From positions 2,046,001 to 2,110,000 of the forward strand of contig NZ_CP037933.1 in the NCBI RefSeq assembly GCF_004355225.1: a DNA stretch of 64,000 nt, written 5' to 3'. The stretch comes from Flavobacterium nackdongense (GTDB lineage Bacteria; Bacteroidota; Bacteroidia; Flavobacteriales; Flavobacteriaceae). The notes beneath the pieces were generated by a model that saw nothing but the letters and a program-made list of their open reading frames with translations, was not told the origin of the DNA and searched no databases. Position numbers and translations under genes: made by a program. Shown piece after piece: positions 35,458 to 45,492 of the stretch; positions within the stretch are counted from its first letter, which is position 1; every line of letters starts with the position of its first letter.

Positions 35458-38334
35458 CTACTGTTTTAGCAACTTCATCACTTTTAGTTCGTTGTTTTCA
35501 TTTAATGCTTTCACTAGGTACATTCCTTGCTTCAAATCATTGATTGGGTATTGGTTTTCTTTAGACAAATCACCCTTGAAACTCTTGACTAATTGTCCTG
35601 AAATGGCATAAATTTCTACTTTAGCCGCAGTGGCGTTTAGGGTAAAATAATTAGAAGTTGGATTAGGATACAGATACATTTCACCATTTACTTCAAAACT
35701 GTCTGTTCCTAAAGTTGAAGGTTTATTACCATAGATTCTAAATCCACCCGCTTCAATAGCGATTGTTGCTGTTGTACTAGTCACTTCAATAGTAGCATTA
35801 TCCATCAAGTTGTACCAAGTGCCAGTATATGGAAAATCGGGAATCACGTTTTGTGTATTGACATCAAAATTAGTTAAAACTACTACGTTTTTCAGTTGAG
35901 TAGAAGGCAAGGTATTGTCCCAAAGGAATAATCTTGGCGTAATGGTGCTTCCAGATTGAATATCAAAACCACTATTGGCAGTGACAGTAACATTAAATAT
36001 TGGCTCAGTTGTTTTCAGATTAATCATTTTAGCCCAATCGAAATAGATTTTATTTCTATTGGCATCGCCCAACCAATTATTGACCCATTGGGGTTGTGGT
36101 TTTTTATCTAATTTGCAATCTCCTGGAGGAACTCCTCCATCATAATCGGTATTTAGGGAACCATTATTACAAGCCCAAATAGACGTTTCCCAGCCTAAAG
36201 CACCAAAATGCCAAATCATTTTTGGCCCAGGAACTAACAAAGAAACTGCACCCACGGCAGACATTCTAGACAAAGCCGTATTTAATGTTTTTACATTATG
36301 AGCCGGATTCGAAGAGTTACCAAAGGTTATATTTTTGTACATCAAGCGTTCCTCATCGTGACTTTCTGGATATCCGATTACTCGTTTTCCTGAGAAACCA
36401 TGGGCATCATAACCCATTCTTTCGATATTGTTTTTAGTATTGTTATAGCCCATCGATAATTCATTGTAGGCTTCGGTCATTTTTCCCCACATCATCACAC
36501 CTTTACTAGGAGACTCGCCTATTCTATAATTGGCCCATTGTTGCTCTTCGTTATCATTGCCCAAATGTTCAAAAATAACATAATGCGTAGGATCTAAACT
36601 CCAGGAGTAGTCGGCATATTCTCTTAGCACATCTACTCGATCTTGCTGATACTGGTTTGTACAAGTTTCTCCACTAGCACAATTTTGAGTAAATCCTTTG
36701 GTCAAATCCCAACGGAAACCATCAATTTTATACTCTTCAATCCATTGTTTTACCACTCTTTTCACATAAGTTTTTGTTCTCGACTGCTGATGGTTAAAAT
36801 CATTACCAACATTATAGCTGTGGGTTGGAATGACATTGAAGTAAGGACTGTCAGCAGCGGGACCGCCCCAACCATCGCCATCAGGATCGTTCATCCACAT
36901 TCTGTCCATTGGATTTCTGCCAAAAGCGTGATTCAAAGCTACGTCTAGAATTACTGCAATTCCGTTTTGATGGCACAAATCGATCAACTGTTTTAACTTG
37001 GCACTTGTCCCATAGGCCTTGTCTAAAGCCAGGTGAAAGGAAGTGTTGTATCCCCAACTTTCGTTACCGTCAAATTCCATTACCGGCATTAATTCGATGG
37101 CATTGACTTTCAGATTTTTGAAATAATCAATACGATCAATTAGGTTTTGATAGCTTCGGTTGGCATCAAAATCTCGAACCAAAACTTCATACACAACCAA
37201 TTTATCCTTATCCGGTTTTACAAAATTGGTTGTAGCTGTGCTCCAAGCATAAGGCGTTTGTCCGGTTTGCAAAACGGTAACTTCTCGATCTTGCCCTACT
37301 GGATAAGCGGGAAGATTTGGATAATTTCCTACTGGAATAAATGGATCTTCGTCTTTATTTAACACTAAAGTAGAGTAAGGATCAGCAGTTTTTACCAAAA
37401 CAGGTGAACCCGCTATCGGAGTTTCATCGACTACCCAATATTGATAGGTGTAATTGGTTCCTGAGGCCAAGCCTGTAAGTTCTAACCAAAATTTGGTCGA
37501 GCCTGCAGTGGCGTCTTTTTTCATAGCATAAGTTGTACCCGGTTGCCAATTATTGAAACTTCCCGCCACATACACAAAATCTTTGCCCGGTGCATCTAAA
37601 ACCAAGGTTGCTTTGGTAGCATCGCCAGCATTATAATTAATTCCATCCACTAAACCTGCAGGTATTGTTTCAGAAACAATACCAGGGTTGACAATTACTG
37701 AGAATTTTCGAGAAAAAGTAGTTGTTCCCTGAGTGATTTGCAAGTCATAGCTTTTATTAACAAGAATGTTGCTATCTGTAAAAGAATAGGCAGAACCAGC
37801 AAAAGTATTAATACTTGTTCCGTTTGCTAATAATTTATAATTAGCACTACCATTTGTATTTGTTGCCGAAATCACTAAACTGCCGCCTGAACCAATAATT
37901 GTTGTGCTGTTTGCAACCGGCGAAGTCAACGAAACTTGAAAATCACCTACTGGAAGGAAATAATCGGGAGTTGTTTGTACGCTACCCGTCGCATTTCTGA
38001 ACACAACGCAAATTTCAGTAATTGAACTTGTTGTTGGCACGCCAAAATAGGTATATAAATCAGGCGTTAAATCTAACTTGTACGTTGTTCCAGACACTAA
38101 TGTCATCAAAGGCGCATTGGTAGTTCCCCACACTCCTTTAACATTTGACCATCGTGTTCCATTTACTGTGGCGCCAATATGGGCATAGATTACCGTTGTG
38201 GCTGCCAATGGCGTACCAGCTTTGTTAAAGTTGATAGTCACAGGTCCATCTGCCAATGCAGGAGCGGGAACAGTTGTGGTTTGTGAAAAACAAGCTGAGG
38301 TGATAAGTAAAAATAAAAAAAAAACTTTTTTCAT
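35458..38334 (-). CDS. T9SS-exported GH13 alpha-amylase
   Basis: A 958-residue secreted enzyme from the ATG at 38334 (MKKVFFLFLLITSACFSQ, a signal peptide). Two N-terminal beta-sandwich modules (about 20-200) come first, then a CBM48-like segment (VYVAGSFNNWQPG, about 250-330), then the GH13 barrel with nucleophile D543 in GFRWDLTKG, acid E589 in VIFEHLG and D660 in ESHDEERL. It closes with a type A T9SS sorting domain (LYPNPTSNYF ... LKVMKLLKQ). It should cut starch or related alpha-glucans at or outside the cell surface. A hairpin separates it from the upstream susE-like gene. Pullulanase-like specificity is possible. Confidence 0.9.
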   Translation of the reverse strand: MKKVFFLFLLITSACFSQTTTVPAPALADGPVTINFNKAGTPLAATTVIYAHIGATVNGTRWSNVKGVWGTTNAPLMTLVSGTTYKLDLTPDLYTYFGVPTTSSITEICVVFRNATGSVQTTPDYFLPVGDFQVSLTSPVANSTTIIGSGGSLVISATNTNGSANYKLLANGTSINTFAGSAYSFTDSNILVNKSYDLQITQGTTTFSRKFSVIVNPGIVSETIPAGLVDGINYNAGDATKATLVLDAPGKDFVYVAGSFNNWQPGTTYAMKKDATAGSTKFWLELTGLASGTNYTYQYWVVDETPIAGSPVLVKTADPYSTLVLNKDEDPFIPVGNYPNLPAYPVGQDREVTVLQTGQTPYAWSTATTNFVKPDKDKLVVYEVLVRDFDANRSYQNLIDRIDYFKNLKVNAIELMPVMEFDGNESWGYNTSFHLALDKAYGTSAKLKQLIDLCHQNGIAVILDVALNHAFGRNPMDRMWMNDPDGDGWGGPAADSPYFNVIPTHSYNVGNDFNHQQSRTKTYVKRVVKQWIEEYKIDGFRWDLTKGFTQNCASGETCTNQYQQDRVDVLREYADYSWSLDPTHYVIFEHLGNDNEEQQWANYRIGESPSKGVMMWGKMTEAYNELSMGYNNTKNNIERMGYDAHGFSGKRVIGYPESHDEERLMYKNITFGNSSNPAHNVKTLNTALSRMSAVGAVSLLVPGPKMIWHFGALGWETSIWACNNGSLNTDYDGGVPPGDCKLDKKPQPQWVNNWLGDANRNKIYFDWAKMINLKTTEPIFNVTVTANSGFDIQSGSTITPRLFLWDNTLPSTQLKNVVVLTNFDVNTQNVIPDFPYTGTWYNLMDNATIEVTSTTATIAIEAGGFRIYGNKPSTLGTDSFEVNGEMYLYPNPTSNYFTLNATAAKVEIYAISGQLVKSFKGDLSKENQYPINDLKQGMYLVKALNENNELKVMKLLKQ

Positions 38335-38354
38335 AATTTGTTTTGTTAAAAGAT

Positions 38355-38392
38355 AAAAAGGGCTGTATATCAATAAATAACAGCCCTTTTTT
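38355..38392 (-). terminator. Hairpin between the susE-like gene and the amylase gene
   Basis: A 12-bp perfect stem (aaaaagggctgt / acagccctttt) with a 13-base loop is flanked by A and T runs, so it can act on either strand. It would lower amylase expression from the susC promoter. Confidence 0.65.
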
Positions 38393-38404
38393 GAAAGAAA
38401 TAAA

Positions 38405-39490
38405 CTATTGTGCTACCATTGTAAACTTATAATCTCGCGGTTTGCTTAAATCAAGGGTTACTGCGTATGGAAGTGTAACCGTTGAAAGTCCGGGAACTTT
38501 GATAGGTATACCATTATATTGCATAAGTGTTCCAGCATAGTTAGGTGATCCAGCACCTGCATTACCTAAGCCCAAATTAATAACATCAGAATTGTTAGCT
38601 CTAAATTTAAAGCCTCTAGCTCCCCTTAGAACGATCGTGATTTTCCATTTATTATCTGCACGATCGTATGTCATAGACGGTAAACTATTAAGGGAACCAA
38701 AAATTTTAGCATCACCAATAATTCCCAATGCGGAAATTGGCGTAAGTGAATAAGCTGTTGGAGTAACACCAATATCTGCCTTAATCAAATAATATCCGGC
38801 GGTGGTCACATTGATTGCTGGGCCATTTAAAACTAGCGTACCGCTTCCGCCATTCCCATAAAATGGGTTAGATGCTTGAAATTTGTTTTGCACAGAAGTA
38901 TAAAATCTATAATCTCCAGGTTCTAACCAAGAATATCCTTCCGTATCAGTAGTGAAAAGTCCTGATGAAAGTGTTGTTGGTGCAAGCGCTGGATCTGCCC
39001 CAACTTTTGTAAAAGCAAAAGTAGCTTGTGAAAATGGAGTTACTTTTATAGCTATAACATTAGAATATTGAACAAAAGTATTGAATTCAATACCAAGTGT
39101 AGATTTTACCCTTACATCTAAATCAGCGGCCACATCTGGCAAAAACCCATTCTCTAACAGTAATGAATTTAAGTATCCTTCTTTCCAAATATAGGTAATG
39201 TCTGTAGAGCTAGGACTGGCAATAATAGGTTTTGCAAAATTAGTTCCTGCTTTTGCTATTTGTATTTCATAGACTGATGGACTGGTTGGCACACCATTGT
39301 CGACAGCATCCCAAGCTATTGTGGTTACATCATTATCACCCCCTATAGGTGACAAAATGAAAGGGCCGCTTGGAGTTAAAGATTTTAGATTCAAACCATT
39401 TGCGGTGGCCACAGGATCTTTATCGTTTGTGCAAGAGCTTATCGAAATAAGCAAAATTGCAAAAAATGTTATTTTTAATATATTTTTCAT
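38405..39490 (-). CDS. SusE-like outer-membrane starch-binding lipoprotein
   Basis: A 361-residue lipoprotein (lipobox ISSC, C20). The N-terminal part after the signal (residues about 30-140) is the SusE Ig-like domain with IAWDAVDNGVPTSPSVYEIQI. The C-terminal part (about 250-361) is a single SusE/F glycan-binding module with the FKFRANNSD stretch. In Sus systems such proteins sit at the cell surface with SusC and SusD and hold the polysaccharide. It follows susD by 17 bases. Confidence 0.85.
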   Translation of the reverse strand: MKNILKITFFAILLISISSCTNDKDPVATANGLNLKSLTPSGPFILSPIGGDNDVTTIAWDAVDNGVPTSPSVYEIQIAKAGTNFAKPIIASPSSTDITYIWKEGYLNSLLLENGFLPDVAADLDVRVKSTLGIEFNTFVQYSNVIAIKVTPFSQATFAFTKVGADPALAPTTLSSGLFTTDTEGYSWLEPGDYRFYTSVQNKFQASNPFYGNGGSGTLVLNGPAINVTTAGYYLIKADIGVTPTAYSLTPISALGIIGDAKIFGSLNSLPSMTYDRADNKWKITIVLRGARGFKFRANNSDVINLGLGNAGAGSPNYAGTLMQYNGIPIKVPGLSTVTLPYAVTLDLSKPRDYKFTMVAQ

Positions 39491-39507
39491 TTATACAAAA
39501 TTTAATA

Positions 39508-41109
39508 TTAATACCCTGGGTTTGGGGTTAATTTTGGATTAGCTTCAAGTGCTTTTAAAGGAATAGGGAATAAATTATAATGAGCAGGAATTGAAGCCCC
39601 ATCCTTAACATTTCCTTTCCACGGCCATAAATAACTACCACCAGTAAATTTACCGTAACGAATCAAATCTGTTCTTCTATGACCTTCAAAATTGAGTTCT
39701 CTGGCTCTTTCATCCAAGATAAAGTCAAGAGTCAATTGACTTGCATTTATTGGTGTGGCTTTAGATCTTACTCTAACTAAATTCACATAATTTAAAGCGT
39801 CAGCAGTTGAACCGCCACCTCCTCTTAGTATACTTTCTGCTAGCATTAAATAAGCATCAGCTAATCTATACAAAGGGAAATCAGTACCAGCAAAAGAATT
39901 AGGACTTACAGTTCCAATAAAATTGGCATTTGTAAATTTTATTGAAGGATAACCGTCTGTCCACGTTTTATAGTTAGTCATCTCGTAACTATGTCGTTTT
40001 GTAGGGTCGGCATTTAAATAATTTGTCCAAAATAAATGAGCTCTCTCATCTGGTGAAGCATCTAAAGCAGCAGGACTACTACCAAACAAACCATACCAAG
40101 CTTTTGTAGCGCGATGTCCTGCCCAAGCATTAGTTCCTCCGCCGGGGTTTCCATAATCAAGGGCAGTCATTGTTGCATCGTTCAAACTACCATTAATTAA
40201 ATAAGTTGTATTACCATAGCTTTGACTTACAATTGGATCTGCGATTAGGGCATAAATAATTTCATTTTTAGCATCAGTAACATCATTGTCTCTACAAAAT
40301 AAACTTCTGAAATTTGGTGCCAATGTATAACCTCCTTCGTCTATTACTAATTTTGAATATTTATAAGCTTGAGCATATTTACTTTGCCCTATATAAACTT
40401 CAGAATTCAAATATAGTTTTGCCAATAACATTCTCACTGCCCCCTTACTTGCTTGACCATATCCTAGTCGTTGAGGCAATTTATTTTCGATGTCTAAGAG
40501 TTCCGATTCAACGAAATCATACAATTGCTTTCTGGTAGATTCTTCTTTTAGCTCTTTGCTTCCTAAATCAGCTTCGGTCAAAAGAGGTCCTTTCCCAAAA
40601 CAATCAATTAGATAGAAATAAGCTAAGGATCTCAAAAATCGCATTTCGCTTATTACTTGGTCTTTATTTGAAACATCAAAATTTTTAAATTGTGCAATAA
40701 CCTGATTCGCTTGAGGAACAGTATAATAAATACGATTGTACATATATCGCATAAACTTGTTGTTTGCATCCCAGTTAGAGGCAGTAGTCAATTGGTCAAG
40801 TCCATTATCGCCCCAACGGTTTTTCATGTCATCTGCTGTAAAATCCTGCAAATTAATAATCCCTCTCAAGAATGGAGATTCTCCTGGATCATCACCCGGT
40901 GTATCAGTGCTTCCTGGTCCTGATGGTCCCGAAAGCGCATACGATCCATAAACTTTAGAAACGAGTCCCGCTAAAGTTGGTTGTTCTTGAAGTAATTGAT
41001 CTAATGATTTAGCAGAACCTTTGGGCTCAATGTTCAAATCATCTATGCAACTGCTTGTTAGCAATAGGACCAAACCTAATCCTAAAGTATACTTTTTAAA
41101 ATTTTTCAT
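39508..41109 (-). CDS. SusD/RagB-family outer-membrane nutrient-binding lipoprotein
   Basis: A 533-residue lipoprotein (lipobox TSSC, C21). The TPR-like helical fold of the family is indicated by segments such as EMRFLRSLAYFYLIDCFG, GAVRMLLAKLYLNSEVYIG, and the C-terminal DERARELNFEGHRRTDLIRYG and YNLFPIPLKALEANPKLTPN. It forms the lid of the SusC channel and binds the incoming oligosaccharide. It follows susC by 16 bases. Confidence 0.93.
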   Translation of the reverse strand: MKNFKKYTLGLGLVLLLTSSCIDDLNIEPKGSAKSLDQLLQEQPTLAGLVSKVYGSYALSGPSGPGSTDTPGDDPGESPFLRGIINLQDFTADDMKNRWGDNGLDQLTTASNWDANNKFMRYMYNRIYYTVPQANQVIAQFKNFDVSNKDQVISEMRFLRSLAYFYLIDCFGKGPLLTEADLGSKELKEESTRKQLYDFVESELLDIENKLPQRLGYGQASKGAVRMLLAKLYLNSEVYIGQSKYAQAYKYSKLVIDEGGYTLAPNFRSLFCRDNDVTDAKNEIIYALIADPIVSQSYGNTTYLINGSLNDATMTALDYGNPGGGTNAWAGHRATKAWYGLFGSSPAALDASPDERAHLFWTNYLNADPTKRHSYEMTNYKTWTDGYPSIKFTNANFIGTVSPNSFAGTDFPLYRLADAYLMLAESILRGGGGSTADALNYVNLVRVRSKATPINASQLTLDFILDERARELNFEGHRRTDLIRYGKFTGGSYLWPWKGNVKDGASIPAHYNLFPIPLKALEANPKLTPNPGY

Positions 41110-41125
41110 ACTATTATTTTTTTAA

Positions 41126-44100
41126 TTAAAAGTCAAGACTTACTCCAAAAGTAAATGTTCTTGGTCTTGGATAAAAATTCCCGTCAATTGCGTCAAAATT
41201 TTCTGGATCTTGGCCCGTATAATTTGTTACTAAAAATGCATTATTAACAGTGCCACTCACTCTTAAGGATGATTTACCTACAAATTTTGCAAATTTATAT
41301 CCTAAAGAAATATTATCACAACGTAAAAAAGAAGCGTCTTCTAGCAAATAATCAGAACGTTCTGCATTTCCGAGATATGTATCAAAAAGAGGGCTAGCTG
41401 TTCCGTTATAGAAATTCAAAACATTTTGTATGTATTCTGTACTTTGGGACGGAATTGCAGCCTGTATAAACCCGTTTTGTTGTTTTTTAAGATTGTAAAC
41501 TTGACCTCCTACTTGGCCTCTAAAATTGGCCGTCAAATCAAAGTTTTTATATCCAAAAGTCGCATTAAAACCATAGGTCCAATTAGGGCGCAAAGCAACA
41601 TAATACTCATCTGAGTCATTTATTTTACCATCTTTATTTCTGTCAACATAGGCCCCAACAATAGGTTCACCACTTGCATCATAAACTTGTTCATAAACGA
41701 AAGCGGAATATGGTTGGTATCCCACAGCGTGATACGCTAAATTATTTCCCGTACCTCCAATACCTCCTCCAGCACTAGTCCTAGTTATTTCCTTTAAATC
41801 AGAAATAGTGCTATAATTGTATGCGATATTACCTCCAAAACTTAAAGACAAATCATCTGTTTTAATTACATCAACATTTAAAGTCACCTCAAATCCCTTA
41901 CTATCGAAAGACCCAATATTTTTCAAATATTCAGTTCCTCCTGTATCACCGGCAGCTAAAGGAACAATAGCTAGCAAATCATTTGTTTTTCGTTGATAAA
42001 GATCCACACTACCCGTAAGAATATTGTTTGTAAATAAACCAAAATCTACACCTAAATTATATGTAGATGTTTTTTCCCAAGTTAATTCATCATTATATGG
42101 TCCTACAGTATATGGAATTACCCCCGGTAAATATTGACTAGCAGCGTCTCCAGGAATAAAAGTCGGTAAATAAGGGTAGTACTCCCTTTGAATAGTACCA
42201 CCTCCCGGTAGCGATGCTTGTCCCGTTTTTCCCCAACCTAATCTTAACTTCAAATCTTGAACAAAATTTGATTCTTTTAGGAATGATTCTTCCTTTAGTT
42301 TCCATGCTGCACCCACAGCTGGAAAATAACCCCATCTTTGATTTTCTGCAAAAACAGATGATCCATCAGCTCTTAGAGTAGCAGTTAATAAATATTTCCC
42401 CAACAAATCAACGTTTCCTCTTGCGAAAAAGGCTTGTAAATTTCGAGGTCTATATTCTCTGTTATTAGGATTATTAACATCACTAATAAATTCCTCTCTT
42501 ATTCCTGTATCTACATTATTTCTATAAGAAATTGAATTTCCATCTGTTTTAAAATCTTGATAGGAATATCCTGCTTGAGCATCCACTTTATTGACAAAAC
42601 CAGTTAGTGTTTTTGAATACGCTAAATACGAATCCATCGTTTTATTTGTCGCAGTTGCCTTAAAAAATTCTGCTTGACCAGGATTAAAAAGGTAATTTGT
42701 TTTAGGATCTGTTCCTTGATTGAAAGTATAAGTAGCAAGTGCATTTTCTTGAAAATTTACTTTATAATCTCTTGCTGTAGCATCTAAACCTAAATTTACT
42801 ACCGCTCTAAGGTCTCGTAAAAACGGGAGTTTATAATCAAACTCGATGTTACCTAAAAATCGAAATGCATTATCAACCCCTCTTCTTTGTTCTAATAATG
42901 CCAAAGGATTTGTTGGCCCAACTTTTTGATCTCTATTCCCACTTAAACTAGTTTGCTGATAATAGCCTACAAACTTATTATCAAATGAGTCGCCGTATAC
43001 GGGTTTGGTAGGATCCATAACCGCTGCTCCACCAAATGCACCTCCTTCATCCACATTATTTTTATTTGAATACGTTCCTTTAGCGTTAACATCCACCCTT
43101 AAATCATCATTTAAAAATTTTGGAGTCATCTTAAACGAATACGAAAGTCTTTTAAACTCGCTGGTTTTTACAATACCTTCAACATCTGTATAACCTATAG
43201 ATGCTCTAAATGGTATTTTTTTATATAAATTAGCTCTCGCACTAAAGTTATGATCGGTTGAAATCGATGTTCTCAAAATTTCATCTTGCCAATTTGTATC
43301 ACTTAAAATTCTACCCTCAATTTGCGGCGTAGAAAGGTCATCAGTAACAAGAGTTGTTGGGTCATCAACCCCTAAAAGATTTGTCTTTGTAGGATGATAT
43401 TGTTGAATAAATCGTGTGAAATCTGACGCATCCATAACATCTAAGGTATTAAGTGCTTTTCCCATAGTGATATTTGCGGAATAATTAAATTGCGCTGCTC
43501 CTGAACTTCCTTTTTTGGTAGTAATAAGAATTACCCCATTAGAAGCCCTTACTCCATAAATTGCAGTGGCAGATGCATCCTTTAACACAGAGAAACTCTC
43601 CACATCATTAGGATTAATAAGAGACCATGGATTTGTTCCCGCGTCACTTATTGGCACGCCGTCAATGATAATCAAAGGGTCATTCGAAGCATTCAATGAC
43701 GAACCACCTCTAATTCTGATAATTGGCCCAGCATCGGGAGCACCACCACCGTTTGTAATTCTTACACCTGCAGCTTTTCCCGCTAACAATTGATCCGCAG
43801 AGAAAATTGCTCCTTTATTAAAATCTTTTGCCGTTACCACAGCAACCGCTCCAGTGGCATCTTTCTTTTTCACAGAACCATAACCTACTTGAACTACAAC
43901 TTCTTTCAGCTCATTCGATTCTTCCACAAGATTTACATTCAATGCTTGTTGATTCGTATACGTCACTGTTTGACTGGTGTATCCGATAAATGAAAAAACA
44001 ATTTTATCTCCTTTATTTACTTTAGGTAATTTGAATTTACCATCAAAATCAGTTTGTGTTCCTACAGTGGAACCGTCGATTACTACATTCACGCCCGGAA

Positions 44101-44212
44101 TAGGTTGATTCGTTTTTGAATCTACAACAGTTCCTCCTAATGTTCCTTGTGCAAGAACACTAAACGGCAAGAAGAGCAATAATAATAACAACTTTTTGTA
44201 AATTGTTTTCAT
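41126..44212 (-). CDS. SusC/RagA-family TonB-linked outer-membrane transporter
   Basis: A 1028-residue receptor. A signal peptide (1-21, VLAQ) is followed by a carboxypeptidase-like regulatory domain (about 25-105, GTLGGTVVDSKTNQPIPGVN), a TonB-box region, the plug (with SVLKDASATAIYGVRASNGV and LITTKKG) and a beta-barrel ending in YPRPRTFTFGVSLDF with the terminal aromatic needed for outer-membrane insertion. With SusD it should import maltodextrins, judged from the neighbouring amylases. It is first in the minus arm and is transcribed divergently from a LacI-family gene. Confidence 0.95.
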   Translation of the reverse strand: MKTIYKKLLLLLLFLPFSVLAQGTLGGTVVDSKTNQPIPGVNVVIDGSTVGTQTDFDGKFKLPKVNKGDKIVFSFIGYTSQTVTYTNQQALNVNLVEESNELKEVVVQVGYGSVKKKDATGAVAVVTAKDFNKGAIFSADQLLAGKAAGVRITNGGGAPDAGPIIRIRGGSSLNASNDPLIIIDGVPISDAGTNPWSLINPNDVESFSVLKDASATAIYGVRASNGVILITTKKGSSGAAQFNYSANITMGKALNTLDVMDASDFTRFIQQYHPTKTNLLGVDDPTTLVTDDLSTPQIEGRILSDTNWQDEILRTSISTDHNFSARANLYKKIPFRASIGYTDVEGIVKTSEFKRLSYSFKMTPKFLNDDLRVDVNAKGTYSNKNNVDEGGAFGGAAVMDPTKPVYGDSFDNKFVGYYQQTSLSGNRDQKVGPTNPLALLEQRRGVDNAFRFLGNIEFDYKLPFLRDLRAVVNLGLDATARDYKVNFQENALATYTFNQGTDPKTNYLFNPGQAEFFKATATNKTMDSYLAYSKTLTGFVNKVDAQAGYSYQDFKTDGNSISYRNNVDTGIREEFISDVNNPNNREYRPRNLQAFFARGNVDLLGKYLLTATLRADGSSVFAENQRWGYFPAVGAAWKLKEESFLKESNFVQDLKLRLGWGKTGQASLPGGGTIQREYYPYLPTFIPGDAASQYLPGVIPYTVGPYNDELTWEKTSTYNLGVDFGLFTNNILTGSVDLYQRKTNDLLAIVPLAAGDTGGTEYLKNIGSFDSKGFEVTLNVDVIKTDDLSLSFGGNIAYNYSTISDLKEITRTSAGGGIGGTGNNLAYHAVGYQPYSAFVYEQVYDASGEPIVGAYVDRNKDGKINDSDEYYVALRPNWTYGFNATFGYKNFDLTANFRGQVGGQVYNLKKQQNGFIQAAIPSQSTEYIQNVLNFYNGTASPLFDTYLGNAERSDYLLEDASFLRCDNISLGYKFAKFVGKSSLRVSGTVNNAFLVTNYTGQDPENFDAIDGNFYPRPRTFTFGVSLDF

Positions 44213-44296
44213 ACTTTTTGTTTAAATTAATTAGGTTTTTGTTTGAAATTACCTTTACTTCGAACTTCAAAATTAGATAATTATTAATACTTACGA

Positions 44297-44335
44297 CAAA
44301 GGTAAAATTTAAAACGGTTACGAAAACGTGATAGT
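44297..44335 (-). promoter_or_regulatory. susC promoter with overlapping putative operator
   Basis: The minus strand has TACCTTTG at 44297-44304 (full -7 match). The motif acgaaaacgtgatagt (plus strand, 44320-44335) falls across the place of the -33 box. A regulator bound here would compete with RNA polymerase. The same motif lies upstream of the SusF-like gene. Confidence 0.55.
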
Positions 44336-44441
44336 GTTGAAAAGTTTTTGGTTTTTAATAATTTTGCCCCTATATAATTACCATAATCTGATAAATATTT
44401 TATCTTTATTACGAAAAATGATTTTTATTCCATTTTAAACC

Positions 44442-45479
44442 ATGAAAAAGAAGGTAACCTTAAAACAAATCGCAAAAGAACTCGACGTATCGATTTCGAC
44501 GGTTTCAAAATCATTAAGAAACAGTCTCGAAATTGGCGAAGAAACGAGACTCAAAGTGCAGGCTTTTGCTAAATTCTACCATTACAAGCCCAATAATATT
44601 GCGCTAAGTTTAAAAAACCGGAAGACAAAAACCATCGGGATTATTATTCCTGAAATCGTACACCACTTTTTTTCTACCGTCATCAATGGCGTAGAACACG
44701 TGGCCAACGAACACGGATACAGCGTGATCATTTGCTTGTCGGACGATTCCTTTGATAAAGAAGTGCTCAATATGGAAATGCTCGCCAATGGCAGCATCGA
44801 CGGGTTTATCATGTCACTTTCTAAAGAAACCCAATTCAAAGGCGATTACCATCATATTACAGAAGTAATTAGCCAAGGCATGCCCGTGGTTATGTTTGAT
44901 AGAGTGACCAATGATATCCTTTGCGACAAAGTCATTATCAACGACGAATTGGCCGCTTACGAAGCCGTACAAAGTTTGATAGACAAAGGAAGAAAGAAAA
45001 TCGCGCTGGTCACTACGGTAGATTACGTAAGCGTAGGTAAGTTTAGAACCGATGGTTACATCAAAGCACTAAGAGACAATAGCTTGCCCTTTGACGAAAA
45101 TTTAATTATAAAAATTGAAAATGTCGATAACTGCGAAATTATAATTGGCCAACTGATCGAAGACAAGGCCATCGATGCTGTATTTGCAGTAAACGAACTC
45201 TTTGCTGTGACCATCATCAAAATGGCGCATAAAATAGGCATAAAAGTCCCTGAAGACCTAGCAGTTATTGCCTTTACTGATGGAATTATATCCAAATATT
45301 CAACTCCTACTATCTCGACAGTAAGCCAAAACGGTGCCGAAATGGGTAGCGTTGCCGCCAAAATCCTCATCGAAAGACTAGAAGCAGAAGAAGAAAACGA
45401 ATCGGAAGACGAACAAGAAGAAATATACAAAACGGTTGTCATCGAAACCCATTTGATCGAAAGAGAATCGACTCTTTAA
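44442..45479 (+). CDS. LacI-family transcriptional regulator
   Basis: A 345-residue DNA-binding protein with the LacI helix-turn-helix at residues 4-25 (LKQIAKELDVSISTVSKSL), the hinge helix, and a periplasmic-binding-protein-like sensor domain (residues 62-330). The C-terminal stretch EAEEENESEDEQEE is strongly acidic and unusual in length. It is divergent from susC, the usual position for the maltose/starch regulator in flavobacteria. It probably senses a maltodextrin or a breakdown product. A near-consensus -7 (TATCTTTA) lies at about 44400. Confidence 0.93.
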   Translation: MKKKVTLKQIAKELDVSISTVSKSLRNSLEIGEETRLKVQAFAKFYHYKPNNIALSLKNRKTKTIGIIIPEIVHHFFSTVINGVEHVANEHGYSVIICLSDDSFDKEVLNMEMLANGSIDGFIMSLSKETQFKGDYHHITEVISQGMPVVMFDRVTNDILCDKVIINDELAAYEAVQSLIDKGRKKIALVTTVDYVSVGKFRTDGYIKALRDNSLPFDENLIIKIENVDNCEIIIGQLIEDKAIDAVFAVNELFAVTIIKMAHKIGIKVPEDLAVIAFTDGIISKYSTPTISTVSQNGAEMGSVAAKILIERLEAEEENESEDEQEEIYKTVVIETHLIERESTL

Positions 45480-45492
45480 AAAAATCAATAGT

